Positions 28,969 through 37,985 of a DNA stretch of 64,000 nucleotides are shown one piece after another. The stretch lies in assembly GCF_002994635.1 (NCBI RefSeq), contig NZ_PVNL01000130.1:1-64000 (forward strand), written 5' to 3'. Both the position numbers and the translations under genes were made by a program. The stretch's first letter is position 1; each line of letters opens with the position of its first letter. The notes below the pieces were generated by a model, which worked only from the letters and a program-made list of their open reading frames with translations, did no database searches and was not told the DNA's origin. This DNA comes from Enhygromyxa salina. GTDB taxonomy: Bacteria; Myxococcota_A; Polyangia; Nannocystales; Nannocystaceae.

Positions 28969-29966
28969 CCGAAGAAGTAGCTGAGCCCGACGTTGAAGGT
29001 GTTCAAGGTCGGGTACTCGCCCGCGAAGCTGTGGACCAACAGCTGCCAGCCCAGGCTCATCCCGATGCCGTGTCGAAACCGCCGGCTCTCCGAGTCGTGG
29101 AACAGCAGGCCCGCGTCGAGCTGCAGCTTGGGGCCGTGCGGGGCGGCGTCCGGGGGATCGATCACGCCCACGCGCGTGCTCGAGACCGGCGCGTAGAAAA
29201 AATTGTAGCCCGCGCGGACGTCGAGGTAGCCGCGGCCGAACAGCCCGAGCCGACCCAGCCCGAGGCTCGGGCCGCCGCCGACGAGCAGGCCGCCAAACTT
29301 CTCGACCCCGTCCTCGCCGAAGGTCAGGTCGCCGCCGTAGACAGCCGCTCCGATCCCGTAGCCGATGAAATTCCAGGTCTGGCCGAGCTCGACGTTGGCC
29401 GAGCCCATGCGACCGCCCCCGGTCCCGCTGCTGGTGCCCGACAGCGCGTACGCGGCTCGGGCCGCAAAGTAGATCCGCGCGGGGTTGTGCGCGGGCCGGT
29501 AGATCCGCGAATAGTAGTTGCGCAGCCGCTCGCTTCGATCGACGCGGTTGGGGGTGGCTGAATTTGACACCCGCACGCGCGGGGGCGCGGATTCGGGCTC
29601 GTCGCTGACCAGCAGGCTGGAGAGATCTTCTTGCTCGGCTGGCGGCTGGGTGGCGTCGCCTGGATGTTCGGGGGGCGGCATCGCCCCTGGGCCCGGGGCC
29701 GCATCTGGAGCCGGGTTCGCCTCTGGATCCGCGGCCGGGTTCGCCCCTGGATCGGCGACATCCGGTTGCGTGTCCTCGGTCACCGTTTGTTCGCTCGCTT
29801 CGGGACCCGCAGTGGTGGGAACGTGGGTCTCCACAGGTGTGATCGAGCTGGGATCGGGGGCCTTGGTGGGGTGCTGGACGGCAGGCCCATCCGCGGCTGG
29901 AGCTGCGAACGCGAGGCTCGGCAGCAGCAAAGTCAGGCACAGCGGAGCCAAGCGGCGGACAGCCAT
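28965..29966 (-). CDS. Outer-membrane beta-barrel protein
   Basis: 333 residues. MAVRRLAPLCLTLLLPSLAFA is a classic Sec signal with a cleavage site at AFA-AP. Residues 22-130 are Pro/Asp/Glu-rich low complexity, likely a periplasmic tether. Residues 150-333 show alternating beta-strands with many Gly and aromatics (IYFAARAAYALSG, WNFIGYGIGAAVYGG, GRGYLDVRAGYNFFY) and end NVGLSYFFG, with the C-terminal aromatic expected of a BAM-assembled barrel. It converges on the MoxR module and overlaps it by four bases but is probably unrelated. The substrate is unknown. Confidence 0.82.
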   Translation of the reverse strand: MAVRRLAPLCLTLLLPSLAFAAPAADGPAVQHPTKAPDPSSITPVETHVPTTAGPEASEQTVTEDTQPDVADPGANPAADPEANPAPDAAPGPGAMPPPEHPGDATQPPAEQEDLSSLLVSDEPESAPPRVRVSNSATPNRVDRSERLRNYYSRIYRPAHNPARIYFAARAAYALSGTSSGTGGGRMGSANVELGQTWNFIGYGIGAAVYGGDLTFGEDGVEKFGGLLVGGGPSLGLGRLGLFGRGYLDVRAGYNFFYAPVSSTRVGVIDPPDAAPHGPKLQLDAGLLFHDSESRRFRHGIGMSLGWQLLVHSFAGEYPTLNTFNVGLSYFFG

Positions 29967-30252
29967 TCGCGGAGGCTACTCTCGATGCTTGGCTGGCGCG
30001 ACCCCTGCCGCGAGAAGCCGCCCGTGGGCCCACGCCAAGTCCCATTTGGGGCGCGACGCGAGCGGGAAAACGGGGCAACTGACGCAAAGTGACGCGGTCT
30101 CCGAGGCGGTGAATCAGTCGACAGCGCGGGCCGGGACACGGCTTTTGCATGGGTCGACGAGACGGCGCTCGAGGGTTGCCAAATGAGCGAACGGCTTGAA
30201 TGATGTCGCGGTTGTCGCCGACCTTCGCGTTGCGACAAGAGGACGTCCCCCA

Positions 30253-30971
<719 letters not shown>

Positions 30972-30975
<4 letters not shown>

Positions 30976-31361
30976 AGGGCATGATCAAGTTCGCCGTCAT
31001 CGCGCCGCTGCTGCTCAGCGTCGGCTGCACGTTCATCGCCCGCGACCCCGACAGCTACCGCGAAGTCACGCGTGAGCTGGTCGAGACCCGCGGCGCGGAC
31101 CTCGAGGACTGCTACGACGTGGCCCTGCGCACCGACGAGTCCGTCGGCGGCACCGTGGTCGTCAACTTCACGGTCGAGAAGAAGACCGGGAAGATCATGA
31201 ACCCCGTCGTCGACGAGGCGCAGAGCAACGCCCCGGCCGAGCTGTCGTCGTGCGTGATCACGGCGATCGACGGCCTGCAGCTCGATCCGCCCGACGCCCG
31301 CGAGGGTCAGGCGACGTTCCGCTGGAAGTTCGAAGCCAAGCCCGCCGCACCCGCGGCCTGA
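30972..31361 (+). CDS. AgmX/TonB-C-like lipoprotein
   Basis: 129 residues from GTG 30972, overlapping the OmpA stop; ATG 30981 is an alternative. The signal ends in lipobox SVGC. The mature domain has two cysteines in a pattern of the AgmX/PglI C-terminal family: LEDCYDVAL, then GGTVVVNFTVEKKTGKI, then LSSCVITAI and a terminal FRWKFE. This beta-alpha-beta fold is common in myxobacterial gliding and envelope proteins. It is coupled to an OmpA/Pal-like lipoprotein, so the two probably act together at the outer membrane-peptidoglycan interface. A strong terminator follows. Confidence 0.82.
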
Positions 31362-31384
31362 GCTCGAGCTGACGCGGCACAACC

Positions 31385-31412
31385 AGGGAGCGGCTTCGGT
31401 CGCTCCCTTTTT
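31385..31412 (+). terminator. Rho-independent terminator
   Basis: A perfect 8-bp stem (AGGGAGCG/CGCTCCCT) with an 8-nt loop (GCTTCGGT) is followed by TTTTT-G-TTT, 24 bp after the stop of the AgmX-like lipoprotein. It is the clearest intrinsic terminator in the window. Confidence 0.9.
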
Positions 31413-31434
31413 GTTTGCCCTGCTCCATGCCCGG

Positions 31435-32433
31435 TCAGTCGCGGCTGTGGTCGATGACCAGCTTGCCCTGGGCCTCGCCGCGCTCGCTGGCGGTGTGGGC
31501 CTCGCCGAGCTGGGCGAGCCCCATGACGCCGATCTCGTGGTCGATCCGGACCTCGATCGCGCCCGCGTCGACGATCTGCGCGAGCTGGGCGAGTCGCTGG
31601 TGATTGACCCGCGCGCTCACGAATTGATAGCGCCGGCCGCGGGCGAACTGCCCGAGCAGCCGCACCGACGTCGGCCCACCGAGCTTGACCGCGTTGACCA
31701 GGCTGACCTCGGCGTCTGGATCGGGCCCGGCCACGCTGACGAGCCGGCCACCCCGACGCAGGACCGCGAACGAGCGACGCTCGACCTCGCCGCCCACACA
31801 GTCGATCACGGCGTCGAGCTGATCCACGCGATCCTCGAAGCGCTCGCTCCGATAGTCGATCGGATCGGCGCCGAGCGATCGCAGGTAGTCGAGGTTGCGC
31901 GCGCTCGCGGTCGCGGTCACGGCGACCCCGAGGTGACCCAGGTACTGGACCACCAACGCCCCGACCGCCCCCGCGCCACCATGCACCAACACCCGTTGAC
32001 CTGCAGACAGCTGCGCAGCCTCGCTGGCCTGGATCGCCGTCAGCCCGGCGAGCGGGACCGCGGCGGCCTCGAACCCGTGCAGCCGCCGCGGCGCGAGGGC
32101 CAGATAGCGCTCGGGCACGCAGATCCGATCGGCGTGGCTGCCCGGGCCACGCATCGGCGTGAGCCCGAAGACCTCGTCCCCGCGCGCGACGGTCGTCGCC
32201 TGGGTTCCGCACTCGAGCACCACGCCGCAAAAGTCTCGACCAGGGACGATCGGAAACGATCGGCGCAGGACCTTGCGCAGGTTGCCGCGGCGCAGCTTCC
32301 AGTCCACGGGATTGACCGAGGACGCGCGGACCTCGACCAACACCTCGGTCGGGCCCGGGTGGGGCTCGGGCAGATCCGTGCGCAGCTCGAGCACCTCCGG
32401 GCCGCCGTACCGCGAATAGACCTGTGCGCGCAT
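31435..32433 (-). CDS. Zinc-independent quinone oxidoreductase (MDR family)
   Basis: 332 residues from ATG 32433. Medium-chain dehydrogenase/reductase with an N-terminal GroES-like domain (ASSVNPVDWKLRRG, PGRDFCGVV) and a Rossmann domain with VLVHGGAGAVGALVVQ at about 145-160 for NADPH. The catalytic and structural zinc cysteines of alcohol dehydrogenases are absent, which fits the quinone oxidoreductase/zeta-crystallin branch. It is cytosolic. It probably reduces quinones or enones with NADPH; the exact substrate cannot be read. It is divergent from the PNGase-like gene with an 89-bp spacer. Confidence 0.9.
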   Translation of the reverse strand: MRAQVYSRYGGPEVLELRTDLPEPHPGPTEVLVEVRASSVNPVDWKLRRGNLRKVLRRSFPIVPGRDFCGVVLECGTQATTVARGDEVFGLTPMRGPGSHADRICVPERYLALAPRRLHGFEAAAVPLAGLTAIQASEAAQLSAGQRVLVHGGAGAVGALVVQYLGHLGVAVTATASARNLDYLRSLGADPIDYRSERFEDRVDQLDAVIDCVGGEVERRSFAVLRRGGRLVSVAGPDPDAEVSLVNAVKLGGPTSVRLLGQFARGRRYQFVSARVNHQRLAQLAQIVDAGAIEVRIDHEIGVMGLAQLGEAHTASERGEAQGKLVIDHSRD

Positions 32434-32522
32434 GCGAGCGACGACGTTTTGAACGCCGTTGAACTGAGTCTCACGGTGCCACGCCGCTCGTCAAACGGCT
32501 GCTGCTCCGCTATCGTCGCAGC

Positions 32523-34262
32523 ATGATGCTTGTCCGGCTGCGTCCATTGCTGTTGTTCGTGCCAATTGCGCTGCTGGGGTGTGGGGGTGGCGCAACGACC
32601 GAAGGTGGGCCGACGGACGAGACCCTGGGCGACGGCGACGGAGATCCCGGCGACGGCGACGGCGATCCCGGTGACGGTGACGGTGACGGTGACGGTGACG
32701 GTGATCCTGGCGACGGTGACGGCGACGGCGACGGGCCCAGCGAGCTGTGCGAGGAGCTGGGCCTGCCGATCGATCTGCGCCTCGAGGGCACCGGCTCCGG
32801 CTGGGGCGACGTCGCGGGCGACTTCAGCGTCGAGACCACGTTTGGCCCGTGGGACCTGGCCCAGCGCTTCTCGGGCTGCGACAGCTACGTGTTCGTCAAC
32901 CACCTGAAAGACAGCACCAGCGACTCGCTGCGCAACAGCTTCAACGCCGAGCTGTTCACCCGGGCCCCCCGCAACGTGCACTGGTTTTTCCTCAACGACG
33001 ACGCGGATCCCGAGGCTGGCGCGCAGGTGTGGCAGACCAAGATCGGCCAGTCGCTCGCGTCGCTCGAGCAGGCCGACATCGACTTTTGGTCCGAGCGCGT
33101 GCACTTCGTGACCCAGGCTCCCGCCGCGGCAGCCGGCAGCCTTGGCCAGTTTTACGCCGCCAACCCCAACGCCATGGTCGCCGCGATCGATCGCTTTCAG
33201 CGGTGGGAATACCCCAATTCGACGAGCGACACCGGCGGTGGCAGCTTCGCTCAGACCGCCCCGGTCCTGGCCTACACGCCGCGCTACTACAACTTTCGCC
33301 ACGCCCAAGAGCTCGAGCTCGCGGCCCAGGCCGACGTCACCGAGGTCGCGCTGCTCGACCAGGTCGAGTTTCCGCCCGACGGACCGGGCGGGCAGGACGG
33401 GCCGTTCGCCAACAACTTCAACAATCAGGTGTGGACGGCGACGTTCCCCGACGCCGCGATCATGGCCGGGTTCGACACCATGGACATGGTCGTGACGGGC
33501 GAGTGCGGACCGAGCCCCGGTGACGACTGCGGGCACTGGGACTACGAGGCGTTCGTGCACTGGTGCGACACCGAGGCCTGCGATGGCCAGGTCAACGAGG
33601 TGTTCCGCTGGATCACCCCCTACGCGCGCGCTGGCGTGCGCAAGTGGGTGTTCGACACCACGCCGATGCTCGGCCTGGTCGCCGCGGGCGGCGATCAACA
33701 CTTTCGGTTCGGGATGCGCTGGAACATGAACCCCTCGACCTGGGACATGCGGTTTCGCCTGCGCAACAGTGACCAGGCGGGCGCCAGCAAGACCCTGGTC
33801 CCGGCCTTCACGGGGAACAAGGGCTTCAACGACGGTTACAACGACTGGGCCAGCGTCGAGTTCACGCCGCCAGCCAACGCGACCAAGGTCGAGTTCGTCG
33901 CGCTGATCTCCGGCCACGGTCAGGACACCAGCAACTGCGCCGAGTGGTGCAACCATCAGCACGAATTCACGATCAACGGCGCGAGCGTGCACATGCGCGA
34001 GTTCTCGGGTGACGTCGCCAACCAGCGCTGCGGCGAGGCCGTCGACCAGGGCGTGGTCCCCGGGCAGTGGGGCAACTGGACGCCAGGCCGGGCAGGGTGG
34101 TGCCCCGGGCAGCCCGTCCAGCCGTGGATCGTCGACATCACCGACGAGGTCACGCTGGGCCAGCTCAACACGATCGACTACGTCGGTAAATTTGGCGGCG
34201 TGCCGGTCACGGGCAACCGCGGGCGGATCTTGCTGAGCAGCTACGTCGTCTACTACGAGTAG
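32523..34262 (+). CDS. Peptide-N-glycosidase F-like lipoprotein
   Basis: 579 residues. The signal MMLVRLRPLLLFVPIALLGC has lipobox LLGC. A GDGDGDPGD linker (about residues 35-72) precedes the folded part. The C-terminal half carries PNGase F-like features: CGHWDYEAFVHWC, FRWITPYARAG, an aromatic-rich sandwich, CAEWCNHQHEFTING and WTPGRAGWCPG. PNGase F cleaves N-glycans from Asn, using two jelly-roll domains. Here a long unrelated N-terminal part (about 75-310) is added. I cannot place the catalytic Asp and Glu with certainty. The protein is surface-exposed or periplasmic; a predator could use it on eukaryotic or archaeal glycoproteins, which is inference. Confidence 0.82.
   Translation: MMLVRLRPLLLFVPIALLGCGGGATTEGGPTDETLGDGDGDPGDGDGDPGDGDGDGDGDGDPGDGDGDGDGPSELCEELGLPIDLRLEGTGSGWGDVAGDFSVETTFGPWDLAQRFSGCDSYVFVNHLKDSTSDSLRNSFNAELFTRAPRNVHWFFLNDDADPEAGAQVWQTKIGQSLASLEQADIDFWSERVHFVTQAPAAAAGSLGQFYAANPNAMVAAIDRFQRWEYPNSTSDTGGGSFAQTAPVLAYTPRYYNFRHAQELELAAQADVTEVALLDQVEFPPDGPGGQDGPFANNFNNQVWTATFPDAAIMAGFDTMDMVVTGECGPSPGDDCGHWDYEAFVHWCDTEACDGQVNEVFRWITPYARAGVRKWVFDTTPMLGLVAAGGDQHFRFGMRWNMNPSTWDMRFRLRNSDQAGASKTLVPAFTGNKGFNDGYNDWASVEFTPPANATKVEFVALISGHGQDTSNCAEWCNHQHEFTINGASVHMREFSGDVANQRCGEAVDQGVVPGQWGNWTPGRAGWCPGQPVQPWIVDITDEVTLGQLNTIDYVGKFGGVPVTGNRGRILLSSYVVYYE
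32632..32735 (+). repeat. Gly-Asp codon repeat in a lipoprotein linker
   Basis: Reiterated GGCGAC/GGTGAC codons with interspersed GATCC encode GDGDGDPGD. The same type of DNA recurs at about 50675-50735, 53657-53690 and 61018-61160 in other exported proteins of this window. Confidence 0.85.
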
Positions 34263-34359
34263 ACGGGCTGCCAGAGTGTGCGCGGGACCGCGTTCCTCGG
34301 GCAATTGATGGCCCGATCGATCGACACAAGGCGCCCGTGGTACGCCCAGGGTACTCGCC

Positions 34360-35610
34360 ATGACTTACCTACGCGTCTCCCCCCGTTCGTTGTCCATACT
34401 CGCCGCGCTCACGCTGCTCACCGCCTGCCCCGGTGCAGACGGCGACGATGATGCGGCCGACGAGACCTCCGACACCGAGGACACTGGCGAGGCCCAGGTC
34501 TGCATCGATCCGGGCACGGTCCTGCTGCCGAACGCCAAGCCGGCGAAGGTGCCGCTGCCGAACAGCTCGACCTTCACGTGCACCAACGGCTGGGGCACCG
34601 ACGCGCCGCAGAAGGACCCGAAGTGGACGATCCAGCTCGGCGAGGTCGATGACGACTTCTTCTTCGCGGGGGTCGGCCTCGAGGCGCACCCCGACGGTGG
34701 CGTCGTGCTCGCGGCCGCGGGCTCGCTGGCCCGCTATGACGCGCAAGGGGAGGAGCTGTGGGCGCTCGACCAGGTCGCCTCGCCGCAGACCCAGCCCTAC
34801 CTGGCCGTCGACGAGGCCGGCACGATCGTGTTCGCCACCTACACCTGGCAAAACGACGACATCGAGGTGGTTCGCTACGACGCCGACGGCGGCGAGCTCG
34901 GGCCCGTGGCGATCCCATGGAACAGCTCGTACCCCAACCTCTGGGCCGTCAGGACGTTTGGGCAGGACATCGTGCTCGGCGGCTTCGATGAAGACATGGG
35001 TGGCTCGTACGAGCAGCTGCTGATGCGGATCAACCCGGCGGGCGAGGTCGTGCTGCGCAAGTCGACCAACCTCGCGGGCGGCCAGATCCTCGCCGTCAAC
35101 GCCAGCGGCACCGCGATGTTCGGCAGCTTCCCCGGGTTCCTGGTCTCGCTCGACAACGGCGCCGTGGTCGGGAGCCTGACCCCGAGCGTCGGCGGTCCGA
35201 CCATGGTCGTGGGCGGGGGTGACGACTTCTACATGACCGGCGGCGCGAACGGGGATCTGTCGGTCGGCCGCTACTCGAGCGGCGGCACCGAGCGGTGGTT
35301 GCAGACCTACGACCGGGCCACCGTGAACGACCAGGGTCGCGCGATCGCGGTCGCGGGCGGCGAGGTCGTCGTGGTCGGCAGCACCAACTTGCTCGATGGC
35401 AGCGACGCGTACTGGTTTGGGACCCAGCCGATCGTGCTCGCCACCGACGCCGACGGCAACGCGCTGTGGAGCGACCGCATCTCCGCGCACGGCGACGCGA
35501 GCGCGGTCGCGATCGGGACCGCGGGCGAGGTCTACGTGGCCGGGAGCGCGGAGGAGGACGGCCCACCGAACCAGGAGCCGCCCCTCATCCAGTGGCTCAG
35601 GAGCTACTAG
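34360..35610 (+). CDS. Beta-propeller lipoprotein
   Basis: 416 residues. The signal SILAALTLLTAC has lipobox LTAC, then an acidic spacer (DGDDDAADETSDTEDTGE). The mature protein consists of repeated strands typical of NHL/SBBP-like propellers (GVGLEAHPDGGVVLAAAGS, PYLAVDEAGTIVFATYTW, SAVAIGTAGEVYVAGSAEE). There is no catalytic motif. It is probably a surface binding protein or reporter-type lipoprotein; such families are expanded in Nannocystineae. It follows the PNGase-like lipoprotein after 97 bp and may be co-expressed. Confidence 0.8.
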   Translation: MTYLRVSPRSLSILAALTLLTACPGADGDDDAADETSDTEDTGEAQVCIDPGTVLLPNAKPAKVPLPNSSTFTCTNGWGTDAPQKDPKWTIQLGEVDDDFFFAGVGLEAHPDGGVVLAAAGSLARYDAQGEELWALDQVASPQTQPYLAVDEAGTIVFATYTWQNDDIEVVRYDADGGELGPVAIPWNSSYPNLWAVRTFGQDIVLGGFDEDMGGSYEQLLMRINPAGEVVLRKSTNLAGGQILAVNASGTAMFGSFPGFLVSLDNGAVVGSLTPSVGGPTMVVGGGDDFYMTGGANGDLSVGRYSSGGTERWLQTYDRATVNDQGRAIAVAGGEVVVVGSTNLLDGSDAYWFGTQPIVLATDADGNALWSDRISAHGDASAVAIGTAGEVYVAGSAEEDGPPNQEPPLIQWLRSY

Positions 35611-35707
35611 TTCAGACCCCCACAGGGACCTTGGCACTTCGCCGACTGCTGCCGCTTCGTGTCTGCGCGTTCTCGCGGCCGCGAGCGGCAAGGGGTAAGC
35701 TTCGGTC

Positions 35708-37084
35708 GTGATCGATCCGGCCACGACCACGCAGCTGCGCCAGCTCTACCAAAACTTGGTGGACCAGCCGCTCTGGCCAGACGATCCCCGCTACGTCGAC
35801 CTGTACGCCGATCCGGGGTGGGCCGCGCTCGACCCCGTCGCACGACTGGCCACGCGGATTCGGTTCTCGGCGATCGAGTCGTCGCAGCTGTTCAGCGGCC
35901 ACCGCGGCACCGGAAAGAGCACCCAGCTGCGCAAGCTGCAGCGGGAGCTCGAGGGCGACCCAACCTACAAGGTCGTGATCTGTGACATGGAGGACTACCT
36001 GCCGATGACCGACGCGGTCGACGAGGTCGACTTCATGCTCGGCGCGGCGGGGGCGTTGTCGGATGCGCTCGTGGACGCCGGATTGCTCGGTCGCGATTCG
36101 AAGGGGGACTACTGGACCCGCTTCGTCGACTGGCTTCGCGGCCAGCGGATCGACGTCGAACAGCTTGGACTCGACGCCAAGGTTCCCGTCGGGCCCGGCG
36201 CGGAGCTGCGGTTCAACGTGAAGGCCAACCTCAAGAGCGACGCCGCGTTTCGCGAGCGGGTGCGCGAGCGCATGAAGCTGCACGTCGGCGCGTTTCGAGC
36301 CGAGGTCCACGGGTTCGCGCAAGACTGCGTCAAGTGGTTGCGGGCTGAACATGGCGACGATACCCAGCTGGTCGTCATCTACGACAGCATCGAGCATCTG
36401 CGCGGGATCACGACCAACGAGCGAGCCGTCGCCGAGTCGGTCGAGGGTCTGTTCCGCGGACACGGGGACGCGCTGCGGTTTCCACATGTGCACACGATCT
36501 ACACGGTGCCGCCGTGGCTGCGGCTGCACTACGCCGGGACCGACGGGTTTGATAGCTACTGCCAGATCCCGTGCATCAAGGTTCGCAAGCGCGCGCCAGA
36601 TCCTGGCGGACAGGTGCAGCCCGATCCCGCCGGCCTCGACGTGCTGTGGCGGGTCGCAGGCAAGCGTGGCGACATGCAGTGGTTGCTCCGTGATCGGGCC
36701 GCGTTCGACGAGCTGGCGCTCGCCTGCGGCGGCTACCTGCGTGATCTGTTTCGGATGCTGACGGACCTGACCGCCCACGCTGCGCTCCACGGCGTGCCGG
36801 TGGCCGGGGATCGTTGCCGGCTAGCGATCGAGGAGCTGCGCAGCGCCTATCAGGGCTTCACCAATCGCCAGGCGGTGTGGCTGCAGGCGATCGAGGACAG
36901 CGGTCGGCTCGATATCCCCGATCTCGATGACCAGCACACGATCGCCCGGTTCCTCGATACTCACGTGTTGCTCGCCTACCGCAACGGCGAGGACTGGTAC
37001 GCGGTGCATCCGGTGATCCGCGAGCTCGTGGCCGATCGCGCGGCGGCCTGGCACCGCGCTCAACGTGGGCAGGCTGAGCGTTGA
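35708..37084 (+). CDS. P-loop NTPase of STAND/AAA type
   Basis: 458 residues from GTG 35708. Walker A is GHRGTGKST (64-72) and Walker B is LVVIYDSIEHL (221-231). A helical winged-helix-like C-terminus ends with ARFLDTHVLLAYRNGEDWYAVHP, as in regulatory STAND or AAA-16-like ATPases. There is no membrane helix. It is coupled by a TTGA overlap to a TPR protein. STAND-type NTPases with repeat-bearing partners are common in signalling and anti-phage conflict systems; the role here is inference. Confidence 0.85.
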   Translation: MIDPATTTQLRQLYQNLVDQPLWPDDPRYVDLYADPGWAALDPVARLATRIRFSAIESSQLFSGHRGTGKSTQLRKLQRELEGDPTYKVVICDMEDYLPMTDAVDEVDFMLGAAGALSDALVDAGLLGRDSKGDYWTRFVDWLRGQRIDVEQLGLDAKVPVGPGAELRFNVKANLKSDAAFRERVRERMKLHVGAFRAEVHGFAQDCVKWLRAEHGDDTQLVVIYDSIEHLRGITTNERAVAESVEGLFRGHGDALRFPHVHTIYTVPPWLRLHYAGTDGFDSYCQIPCIKVRKRAPDPGGQVQPDPAGLDVLWRVAGKRGDMQWLLRDRAAFDELALACGGYLRDLFRMLTDLTAHAALHGVPVAGDRCRLAIEELRSAYQGFTNRQAVWLQAIEDSGRLDIPDLDDQHTIARFLDTHVLLAYRNGEDWYAVHPVIRELVADRAAAWHRAQRGQAER

Positions 37085-37950
37085 GCGATCCAACGTCAGT
37101 CGAGTGGGCGTGGGCGAGGCTGTCGATTCACCTCGAGTGGGCGTCGGATTTCTGGCTGCTGTTCGTGTTTACCGACGATCCGAGAGCGAACCAGCAGCTG
37201 CGCGAGCGCGCCCAATCCCAGCTCGAGGCGGGCGGTCGGCAGCTCGTGAACCTGCGACCGAGCGCGCCAGATGACACCGCTGTGCGCGACGTGCTGCTCC
37301 AAGGGCGGGCCGACCAGGTCGCGTGGGTCGACTACGTGCGGCACGACGCGCCGGGGCAGGCGGACTGGCGCGAGGCCTGGCAGCGGCTGTGCGCGCAGCT
37401 CAATGAGCGTCGCGAGCTGCTGCGAAGGCGCTGGGGGACCGGCGGGATTGTGTTTGCGACCACGCTCGACCGGCTCGATGCCACGCCGGCTGTAGCTCCC
37501 GATCTATGGACGGTCCGCGCGCTGTTGTTGCGGGTGGCGACTCGCTCGACGGACCCGTCCGACCGACCCAGCTTCGAGCGGATCGAGGACCATCGGCGCA
37601 AGTCGACGCGAGACCTCGAACTCGACCGCCAGGCGGTCGAGCGAGCGCGGCGAAAGCTCGCCGACGGGGGACCGCTCGCCGACCTCGCGCTCGCGCTGCG
37701 CACCTTGAGTGAAACCCTCGACGACCTGCGCGAGCCCGACGAGGCGCTCGCGGCCGGGCAGGAGGCCGTCGAGCACTATCGAACGCTCGCACGCGAGGAG
37801 CCCGAGGCGTACTCGTCCCGGCTCGCGGCGGCGCTGAGCGACCTCGGGGCGCGGCTGTTTGCGGTTCGTCAGCGAGACGAAGCGCTGGCCGCGGCCGAGG
37901 AGGCGGTAGAGCTGCTGCGCCGGCTGGCGCACACCGAGCCCGAGACCTGA
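37081..37950 (+). CDS. TPR protein coupled to the P-loop NTPase, array possibly truncated
   Basis: 289 residues starting at TTG 37081, which overlaps the NTPase stop (TTGA). Residues 1-165 form an unrecognised alpha/beta domain (FWLLFVFTDD, WGTGGIVFATTLDRLD) that may pair with the NTPase. Residues about 195-289 are two TPR units of the long-repeat class (LRTLSETLDDLREPDEALAAGQEAVEHYR and a near copy). The array stops in mid-pattern after HTEPET, whereas such arrays usually continue for many repeats. A GC hairpin follows. It could be a truncated sensor arm. Confidence 0.8.
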   Translation: MSDPTSVEWAWARLSIHLEWASDFWLLFVFTDDPRANQQLRERAQSQLEAGGRQLVNLRPSAPDDTAVRDVLLQGRADQVAWVDYVRHDAPGQADWREAWQRLCAQLNERRELLRRRWGTGGIVFATTLDRLDATPAVAPDLWTVRALLLRVATRSTDPSDRPSFERIEDHRRKSTRDLELDRQAVERARRKLADGGPLADLALALRTLSETLDDLREPDEALAAGQEAVEHYRTLAREEPEAYSSRLAAALSDLGARLFAVRQRDEALAAAEEAVELLRRLAHTEPET

Positions 37951-37964
37951 GCGCCGGGTTTGAA

Positions 37965-37980
37965 CCGGGCCCGAGCCCGG
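37965..37980. terminator. GC hairpin between converging genes
   Basis: CCGGGC-CCGA-GCCCGG forms a perfect 6-bp stem between the TPR gene and the converging cystathionine gamma-lyase gene. There is no T-run, so termination here is only suggested. Confidence 0.4.
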
Positions 37981-37985
37981 CTCAC

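Noticed and set aside
30130-30170. Possible sigma-54 promoter before the OmpA/Pal gene (GGGACACGG...TTTTGCA)
   Set aside because: The spacing between the GG and GC elements is one base too long and the -24 box is poor.
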